Shown one piece after another: positions 20,511 to 25,302 of a DNA stretch of 25,302 nucleotides; position 1 is the first letter of the stretch, and every line of letters begins with the position of its first letter. The position numbers and the translations under genes were made by a program. A model generated the notes under the pieces. That model did no database searches. It was not told the origin of the DNA and saw only the letters and a program-made list of their open reading frames with translations. Origin of the DNA: a virus. The DNA lies in the IMG/VR virus record IMGVR_UViG_3300002052_000036, positions 1 to 25,302 of that record, one strand, 5' to 3'.

Positions 20511-20929
20511 AATAGAATCCTCAAATCCGGGTAAGGCGAGGGAATCTTGCCATAAGTATAGGCAACATGATCTTCACCCTCAAGAAATGTCAGGATGTCA
20601 GAAACTACCAAGGCAATCCTGTGTCTAATGCCATCTTGTTCATAGACATGACGACCCAATCTATAGGAATAGGTCTCGTTCCAGTTAGAGGGAAGCTCCC
20701 AATACAGAACAGAAAGAACGGTGACGTTCACGAGAATATCAGTTACTGCTGAGATCGCCATTGAGACAGCCCATGCCACTGAAAGAGGATAGAGAGCAAT
20801 CTTATAGGTGGTAGAGCGTTGAGTCAGTTCGAGAAGCGCCTGTCCCCACTTCATCAAGAAGCCGAAAGTAAAGAACCCGCGAAGAACAAAGGGAAAGGCA
20901 ATGCCAACTATAATGTATTCAAGTGTCAT
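20507..20929 (-). CDS. multi-spanning membrane protein in the lysis cassette
   Basis: This 140-residue protein has hydrophobic segments at about 3-26 (YIIVGIAFPFVLRGFFTFGF) and 44-78. A roughly 60-residue soluble tail ends IPSPYPDLRIL. It overlaps the endolysin stop and the holin candidate start by 4 bases each. It could modulate hole formation or act as a second holin. I do not recognise a family. Confidence 0.65.
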   Translation of the reverse strand: MTLEYIIVGIAFPFVLRGFFTFGFLMKWGQALLELTQRSTTYKIALYPLSVAWAVSMAISAVTDILVNVTVLSVLYWELPSNWNETYSYRLGRHVYEQDGIRHRIALVVSDILTFLEGEDHVAYTYGKIPSPYPDLRILF

Positions 20930-21321
20930 TTTTCCTCCAGTTCAAAATGAGGTAAGTCGTGGAAATTCTGGTCTTTTACTTCCATGTCTCCATCCCAATC
21001 AGCTCCGCAGCGAATGTTAATACCGAGCTGACTAGCAATACCGCGAACAATCCCGACAAACATATAAAAGCGGCGAGTATCGTCCCAATCAATAGGATAG
21101 GGAACAGCATCAACTGCCCTAGATGGGAATGAGTTATGCTTTGAGTTAGGAAACTGAACCTTGGATTTTCCTTCCGCATAAAGTTTGGTTTGCCTCTCTT
21201 CATTACGATGCCCCTCAAGAATGCTGCAATCGTAGTACTTAATGACTTCATTGAAAAGACGTTGTAAGTCGGGATGACAAGACCCCAGATTCATCTTTGA
21301 TTTTGTTCCAAAACTAGGCAT
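20926..21321 (-). CDS. endolysin, M15-type L-alanyl-D-glutamate peptidase
   Basis: The start at ATG 21321 is chosen over the longer frame from 21405. AGGGGG lies just upstream, and the extra 28 residues would run back into the previous gene. The 131-residue protein has the core of VanY/Peptidase_M15_4 phage lysins: ILEGHRNEERQ, then the zinc ligands H62 (SKHNSFPSRAVD), D71 and H125 (DLPHFEL), with D122 as the likely catalytic acid. It would cleave the peptide stem of peptidoglycan. No signal sequence or SAR segment is present, so export depends on a holin. The length is normal for a single-domain lysin. Confidence 0.9.
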   Translation of the reverse strand: MPSFGTKSKMNLGSCHPDLQRLFNEVIKYYDCSILEGHRNEERQTKLYAEGKSKVQFPNSKHNSFPSRAVDAVPYPIDWDDTRRFYMFVGIVRGIASQLGINIRCGADWDGDMEVKDQNFHDLPHFELEEK

Positions 21322-21329
21322 GAGGCCCC

Positions 21330-21869
21330 CTAAAGAGTAAGGATCAGGTTTCCAGCTGCCCGGTAGTAGATTCGCATTTGCATAGAATCTACTCTGACGT
21401 ACCAAGGTCCCGGGGTAGCTGCCTGTACAAACTGGACTTTGAATCCAAAATCAGAGGCTTCTACTTGGGCAGAAGTTAAAGACAATCCCCATTGGTCTGT
21501 CTGGCCCCCATAAGTAATCCAATCATAGGTACTATCATTTACCGCAGTTGGTACATCCTTGGCATCCCCTGTTACAGACCCACCAACAATAAGTTTTACG
21601 TCATCATCATTAACAGTATTGCCGGTCTTATAAGCCTTTACCCGGGCTTCCACTCCCCAAATCCAAGTAGGGTCACCCGGAAAGGAGAAGCCAAAATTTG
21701 TAACCTCAATGGTATCCGTAAGGTCATACACTTCTACTTGCAAAAGACCTGTCCCAGTACCATCTTCAGCCAGAACATTGCTAAGTAAAGTCCAATGGTA
21801 TGAACTGCCATTGTAGGTAGTATTGACAGTACCCGGGTCTGTCCAGTCGGTTACCAGTATCTCACTCAT
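21330..21869 (-). CDS. beta-rich virion or tail-associated protein
   Basis: The ATG at 21869 is used (179 residues, MSEILVTDWTDPG), with a purine-rich GAGGGGAGAAGAAGAG upstream. The open frame continues to 22076 but that part overlaps the fibre gene and looks like noise. The sequence alternates strands with Gly/Thr/Asp turns (GVEARVKAYKTG; VKLIVGGSVTGD; YVRVDSMQMRIYYR), suggesting a beta-sandwich such as a carbohydrate-binding or fibre-tip domain. It stands between the tail fibre and endolysin genes. The family is not recognised. Confidence 0.7.
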   Translation of the reverse strand: MSEILVTDWTDPGTVNTTYNGSSYHWTLLSNVLAEDGTGTGLLQVEVYDLTDTIEVTNFGFSFPGDPTWIWGVEARVKAYKTGNTVNDDDVKLIVGGSVTGDAKDVPTAVNDSTYDWITYGGQTDQWGLSLTSAQVEASDFGFKVQFVQAATPGPWYVRVDSMQMRIYYRAAGNLILTL

Positions 21870-21885
21870 CTCTTCTTCTCCCCTC

Positions 21886-22554
21886 TTACACCGCCGAGTG
21901 GTTGAGGTTGGTGGCAACGCAGGAGATTTTTCCGTGGGATTTGATGATCCCGAGGAAGTCTTGGACGTTAGTATCCACCGTAAGAGTAGGACTATCATTA
22001 TCAATCCCACTAAGAGTAATGGTATAACCTCCGGTGTTATGTATTGCCAAAGTTGCTTTGTCATTGGTGTTTGCACTCGCTATCGTCAGGGTTATATTTG
22101 AACTGACTTCAATGATATGCAGTTCTGCGTCTTCCAGATCAATCTGGGTACTGACACTCAGGGTTCCCCAATCCTTGACCCTGAAAGCTTCCATTTCGGC
22201 ATCGACAAAGGCCGTAGTAGCAATCTGGGTTGTACTTGTTCCAACCGAAGCCGTAGGTGCAGCCGGGGTACCCGTAAAAGTAGGACTTGCTACAGCTGCC
22301 TTTGCATTTAGCTGAGTCTGGATTGCCGAAGTAACTCCACTAACATAGTTCAATTCTGTCGTAGTGACTGTTGCTCCATCCAGAATATTCAGCTCAGCTG
22401 GAGTAGTAGTAACTGCCCCATTAATACTGGGAAAAGTCGTCTTCAGAATTGCTTTGATCAGACGTAGATGGTCATCAGCCGTTGCCCGATCATCCGTACC
22501 CGGAGGATTGGTAGAGACCAAGTCGCTTATGTAACTACCAGATTCAAGACCCAT
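21886..22554 (-). CDS. tail fibre protein with collar-type repeats
   Basis: At 222 residues, the N-terminus GSYISDLVSTNPPGTDDRAT, followed by ADDHLRLIKAILKTTFPSIN, is a common start of phage tail-fibre proteins and probably the virion attachment part. It is followed by ELN-type repeats (AELNILDGATVTTTELNYV), a fibre repeat typical of phages (SPTFTGTPAAPTASVGTSTT, then QIATTAFVD) and a beta-rich C-terminus with NITLTIAS and YTITLSG. It should trimerise and contact the host. The start overlaps the small upstream ORF by 11 bases. Confidence 0.82.
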   Translation of the reverse strand: MGLESGSYISDLVSTNPPGTDDRATADDHLRLIKAILKTTFPSINGAVTTTPAELNILDGATVTTTELNYVSGVTSAIQTQLNAKAAVASPTFTGTPAAPTASVGTSTTQIATTAFVDAEMEAFRVKDWGTLSVSTQIDLEDAELHIIEVSSNITLTIASANTNDKATLAIHNTGGYTITLSGIDNDSPTLTVDTNVQDFLGIIKSHGKISCVATNLNHSAV

Positions 22555-22684
22555 CGGAGCCCTCCTGTTCTTTCAGCAGTTTGGTTAGTGCGGCAATCAC
22601 CCGCAAATAGTTCGGGGCTTCAACCCCTTGAATCTGGACTCGCTGTAAAAAAGCCAAAGTCATCTGTATCTCTTCTTTAGTCAT
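22544..22684 (-). CDS. 46-residue small protein between two fibre genes
   Basis: ATG 22684 overlaps the stop of the upstream fibre gene (TAATG) and its TGA ends 11 bases inside the next fibre gene. The protein starts MTKEEIQMTLAFLQRVQIQG and is helical and charged (VIAALTKLLKEQEGSDGS). Coding is supported by the overlaps on both sides and the GGAG-type site feeding the next start. It may be a small assembly or accessory protein. The function is unknown. Confidence 0.65.
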   Translation of the reverse strand: MTKEEIQMTLAFLQRVQIQGVEAPNYLRVIAALTKLLKEQEGSDGS

Positions 22685-23679
22685 TAGTTTGGAACCCTCA
22701 AAACTTTATAACCAGACCCACCTGAATCATCTGCACCGACAGAAACCCTAACCAGTGCTCCAGTATCTACATCCCAGACAAGCATCCTAGTATTTCCAGC
22801 CGTACTATCGCCATCAAACTGGCTAGCATCTCCGGCTTGTGAAGTTAGTGTAATATTAGAACCAGACTTAAAAGTTCTAAGATTTAATTTGCCAAGATTA
22901 TAACCCCAACTTATAATAGCACCTTGAGCCATAGAGGGAGACCCAAAATTGTAAGTACTCGCTTGAGCATCTCCCCCTAGAATACTTATTCCAGTTGCGG
23001 TGTACTTTTCTACAACGATACCATCTGCATTAGTCGGAGCTGTTACTGTTCCTGCACTGGAAGTGTGAACGTGGAGGGTACCATCAGGATTACCTATTCC
23101 TATGCCCAGCCATCCATTCTCGTCAAATCTTGCTATCTCGCTGTCTGAACCCAATCCCCTGAATACTATTTGGCCCGCAGAAGTAGATGCTGTGCTAATA
23201 GTTAAGGCTGCGTTGGTATAATCCCATCGCACATAGGCCCCTACTGCACTAGATGGAGTACCAAATGCGTAATAACTTTGGCTTGCATCTGGGCACAACA
23301 ACGTCATACCAGTAGTCCCGGAATTTTCTACTACTAGATCGTCAACACTGGAATTAGCAGTAACAGTGCCAGCAGTAGCGGTGTGGATATGGAAGGTTCC
23401 ATCAGGAGAGACTGAAGTAGAGCCGATGATTCCTGTGGTGCCTGCTTCAAATGCCCCGGTTGCACTTAAGGTTGTAAAGGCCCCTGCGGCGGGGGTTGTA
23501 CCTCCTATTGCAGCACTATTAATAGTTCCACCGGTTACTGCAACCGCACTTCCAATTGCAGTCCAGAGTTCGGCAAGAGTTTCAGGCCCCCCCAGAAGAT
23601 CATGAATAAAGGCATCGACTTCATTAAGCCAATCAGCTTCGATTATAGTTTCTTCAGAGACAAAATTAGTAGTTGCCAT
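22684..23679 (-). CDS. tail fibre/spike protein with a duplicated segment
   Basis: The 331-residue beta-rich protein begins with an attachment-like helix (IIEADWLNEVDAFIHDLLGG). A Gly/Ala/Thr collar follows (GGTTPAAGAFTTLSATGA), and then a segment repeated with period 106: about 92-165 (PDGTFHIHTATAGTVTANSS) and about 198-270 (PDGTLHVHTSSAGTVTAPTN), with continuing similarity (VVENSGTTGM versus VVEKYTATGI). The C-terminus ends GGSGYKVLRVPN. It resembles tail fibres and spikes that present sugar-binding surfaces. It couples to the small genes on both sides. Confidence 0.8.
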   Translation of the reverse strand: MATTNFVSEETIIEADWLNEVDAFIHDLLGGPETLAELWTAIGSAVAVTGGTINSAAIGGTTPAAGAFTTLSATGAFEAGTTGIIGSTSVSPDGTFHIHTATAGTVTANSSVDDLVVENSGTTGMTLLCPDASQSYYAFGTPSSAVGAYVRWDYTNAALTISTASTSAGQIVFRGLGSDSEIARFDENGWLGIGIGNPDGTLHVHTSSAGTVTAPTNADGIVVEKYTATGISILGGDAQASTYNFGSPSMAQGAIISWGYNLGKLNLRTFKSGSNITLTSQAGDASQFDGDSTAGNTRMLVWDVDTGALVRVSVGADDSGGSGYKVLRVPN

Positions 23680-23680
23680 T

Positions 23681-23848
23681 TCAACTCCACGAACTGCTGG
23701 TCACAGAAGTAGCTATCCAGTTAGCATAAGAAACTTCACTGTCTGCTACAGCTAAGCCTGCTACTGCAAGACCAGCAATAGCTATACGATTTATGCCCGG
23801 ACGTGCTGTCCATGTACTTACTGCTTCATCTTCAGGAGACCAACTCAT
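23681..23848 (-). CDS. 55-residue small protein
   Basis: ATG 23848 overlaps the upstream TGA (TGATG) and the stop ends one base before the downstream fibre start, so it fills the gap exactly. The protein reads MSWSPEDEAVSTWTARPGIN, then an Ala/Val/Leu-rich hydrophobic run (IAIAGLAVAGLAVADSEVSY) and a Trp/Ser-rich end. The hydrophobic run could be a short transmembrane segment or the core of a tail component. The family is not recognised. Confidence 0.6.
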   Translation of the reverse strand: MSWSPEDEAVSTWTARPGINRIAIAGLAVAGLAVADSEVSYANWIATSVTSSSWS

Positions 23849-24087
23849 CAACCGCCCCCATGTTTAAAAAAGAAGTTGTAAACTGCAAGACCTATGGCTG
23901 AAAGAAACGAGATTGCTCCCCAGCCAAACACCTGCGTCTTGATCTTTTCCCAGCGCTCTTCTTTACGCTGTTCCCGCTTAAGAAGAAGTGCTATATAGTC
24001 ATGATGCTCTTGATGGATTTCATCAATGATAGTCCTGTTTTCATGAAGAACTTCTCGTAAAGCTTCAACAAGCTCAGATTTTTCCAT
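23848..24087 (-). CDS. small membrane protein with long N-terminal helix
   Basis: The 79-residue protein has a charged, His-rich helix (about 1-50, VEALREVLHENRTIIDEIHQ) that may be coiled coil. A single C-terminal transmembrane segment (about 54-74, FGWGAISFLSAIGLAVYNFF) ends KHGGG. Single-span proteins like this occur in late regions of many phages with holin or anti-holin labels, but no holin motif is visible. It overlaps the repeat protein's stop by one base. Confidence 0.7.
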   Translation of the reverse strand: MEKSELVEALREVLHENRTIIDEIHQEHHDYIALLLKREQRKEERWEKIKTQVFGWGAISFLSAIGLAVYNFFFKHGGG

Positions 24088-25302
24088 TACTTCAACCCTA
24101 CAAATTTTGGCACTGTCAGGTAATCCTCTAACAGATTAATAGTGTTCTGAGAGACCGCAGTTACTGTGCCGCTTACAGAAAATTCCACTACTACACTTTT
24201 TGCCGCTGGCAAATTTGTAATGGATGCCAAGTTAAAGGTAGTCGAGTAGTGCCCGCTACCAACTTCAGAAAGAGTTTGCTCTTTCGTGGTCCACCCCGAA
24301 GTTTTGAAGGTGACGTCGTTAAAGTCCAGATAAGATGTGCTGTCCAGAATATTCCTGACAGAAGCCCTAACCGTAAGGCCGGTAACACCGCCTGTATCGC
24401 TAGTAACCGCCAAGCTTAATGGAACTGCCGTATCTGTCCTCGTAATAACCAATTCATCCCCCACAATGATCTGGGCTGTTACCTGTAATCCGCCAACAAT
24501 TGTTGCTGAGAATGTTGACAGCGTAAGGGCATCTACAGTTGCACTGACAGTAACGTCTAATGCCAACCCGGCAGAATACTCTGTAAGTAACAGGGTATCT
24601 GTAGATGCTAGGATGTTCTTAGCAGCGTTTACATTGGCTGCGAGGGCGGTAAGGACAAGGCTGTCCTTTGTAGCAGAAACCGCTTTATGGAGGGCAATTC
24701 CCGCTGAATACTCGGTGAGAGTCAGGATCGCTCTGGTGGCATTGACCTCGGTGTCTACCGCAGCCAGCGATATGGTCGCATTATACTCAGTAAGGGTAAG
24801 TGAGGCCAGTCCAGCCAGTACATTAATTTCAGTGTTAACAGAGGCTGAATACCCTGTGAGGGAGAGAATATCTACCCCAGCCTGCACATTCTTAGGCAGC
24901 TGAATCGTAGCTGGATATTCTGTAAGAGTCAGAGCATCGGTGCTAGCAGATAAACTGGTTTCAGCGTTTACCGTGGCCTGATACTCGGTCAGTGATAGCG
25001 CATCTACGCCAGCATCAATACTGGTTTCAGCGTTAACACCGGCTTGGTACTCAGTCAGCGTGAGGGAGGCAACTCCCGCGCTTACATTGACATTCGTTGT
25101 TAAATCGACCGTGGCCTGATAGGTTGTCAGGGTAAGACTATCAACCCCTGCCGAAATCCCAAGAGGCAGCGTAACTGTCGCGTCATACTCAGTCAGCGTT
25201 AAAGCAGCTACCGTGGCGGATATGCCAAGCGGGAGAGTGACTGTCGCTGCATATTCAGTCAGGGTTAAAGCGTCAACCCCGGCGGTGAAACTTGTCTCTG
25301 CG
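24087..25302 (-). CDS. virion protein of degenerate 22-residue repeats, 5' end outside window
   Basis: The frame is open to the right edge, so at least 404 residues are present and the true start lies outside the window. The GTG at 24887 is an internal codon, not a start. At least twelve repeats of 22-25 residues follow the pattern (A/S)AGVxALTLTEYxATVxLxxx. They are followed by a unique C-terminal domain of about 130 residues (24087-24482) containing VITRTDTAVPLSLAVTSDTG and YSTTFNLASITNLP. The repeats are hydrophobic/Thr-rich and suit a beta-solenoid or stacked Ig-like fibre. The position at the distal end of the late operon suggests a tail or head-fibre protein. The family is not identified. 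Confidence 0.8.
   Translation of the reverse strand, partial: AETSFTAGVDALTLTEYAATVTLPLGISATVAALTLTEYDATVTLPLGISAGVDSLTLTTYQATVDLTTNVNVSAGVASLTLTEYQAGVNAETSIDAGVDALSLTEYQATVNAETSLSASTDALTLTEYPATIQLPKNVQAGVDILSLTGYSASVNTEINVLAGLASLTLTEYNATISLAAVDTEVNATRAILTLTEYSAGIALHKAVSATKDSLVLTALAANVNAAKNILASTDTLLLTEYSAGLALDVTVSATVDALTLSTFSATIVGGLQVTAQIIVGDELVITRTDTAVPLSLAVTSDTGGVTGLTVRASVRNILDSTSYLDFNDVTFKTSGWTTKEQTLSEVGSGHYSTTFNLASITNLPAAKSVVVEFSVSGTVTAVSQNTINLLEDYLTVPKFVGLK
24483..25302 (-). repeat. about 66-bp tandem repeat encoding LTLTEY units
   Basis: At least twelve copies of a 66-75 base unit lie in one reading frame, each centred on a TACTC(A/G)GT(C/A)AG-like plus-strand core that encodes LTEY. 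Copies are diverged in DNA but conserved in protein, so selection is probably at protein level. The array continues beyond the right edge. Confidence 0.85.

Noticed and set aside
21870-22076. N-terminal extension (with a hydrophobic segment) of the 179-residue beta-rich protein
   Set aside because: It overlaps the tail fibre gene in another frame, while ATG 21869 has a strong purine-rich ribosome site and follows the fibre stop by 16 bases.
21886-25302. Diversity-generating retroelement acting on the fibre genes
   Set aside because: No reverse transcriptase and no template/variable repeat pair was seen in the window.

Overview
The window is part of a tailed-phage genome, most likely a short-tailed (podovirus-like) phage of a Gram-negative host. 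The Gram-negative inference rests on an overlapping Rz/Rz1-type spanin pair with a lipobox and an M15 peptidoglycan endopeptidase. The podovirus inference rests on an adaptor-like protein, a nozzle-like protein and three consecutive internal/ejection-type proteins, with no tape measure, sheath or tail tube gene in view. Genes are tightly packed with ATGA, TAATG or TGATG junctions. No tRNA, rRNA, CRISPR array, integrase or insertion sequence was seen. No gene-free stretch exceeds 300 bases.

Plus strand, 1 to 9603, is the replication and early/middle arm. A run of small hypothetical genes (1-1595, the first open at the left edge) leads into a replication and recombination block. This block holds a Cas4/RecB-like PD-(D/E)XK nuclease with a probable Fe-S cysteine set, a small HTH plus coiled-coil protein, a Sak4-like RecA-fold ATPase, and an SSB-like protein. 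A structured intergenic region (4241-4410) and five small overlapping genes follow. Then come a uracil-DNA-glycosylase-like/DNA polymerase A fusion (5712-8006), a small Val-Thr-Thr repeat protein, and a DUF3987-like helicase/primase-associated ATPase. Together these could supply synthesis, proofreading, ssDNA coating, annealing and end processing.

Minus strand, 25302 down to 9425, is the late arm and looks like one operon entering from the right. In transcription order it carries: a virion protein built of about 22-residue repeats (open at the right edge), a small membrane protein, a 55-residue ORF, two tail-fibre-type proteins separated by a 46-residue ORF, a 179-residue beta-rich protein, the lysis cassette (endolysin, membrane protein, holin candidate, i-spanin and o-spanin), the adaptor, the nozzle, an 82-residue protein, two internal/ejection candidates, and a 2001-residue polyvalent protein with a zincin HEVVGH motif and an LPD38-like C-terminal half.

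The two arms converge and their last genes overlap tail-to-tail by 179 bp (9425-9603). No terminator is apparent between them, and the clearest minus-strand intrinsic terminator lies about 3.8 kb further on (5620-5640), inside the early arm.
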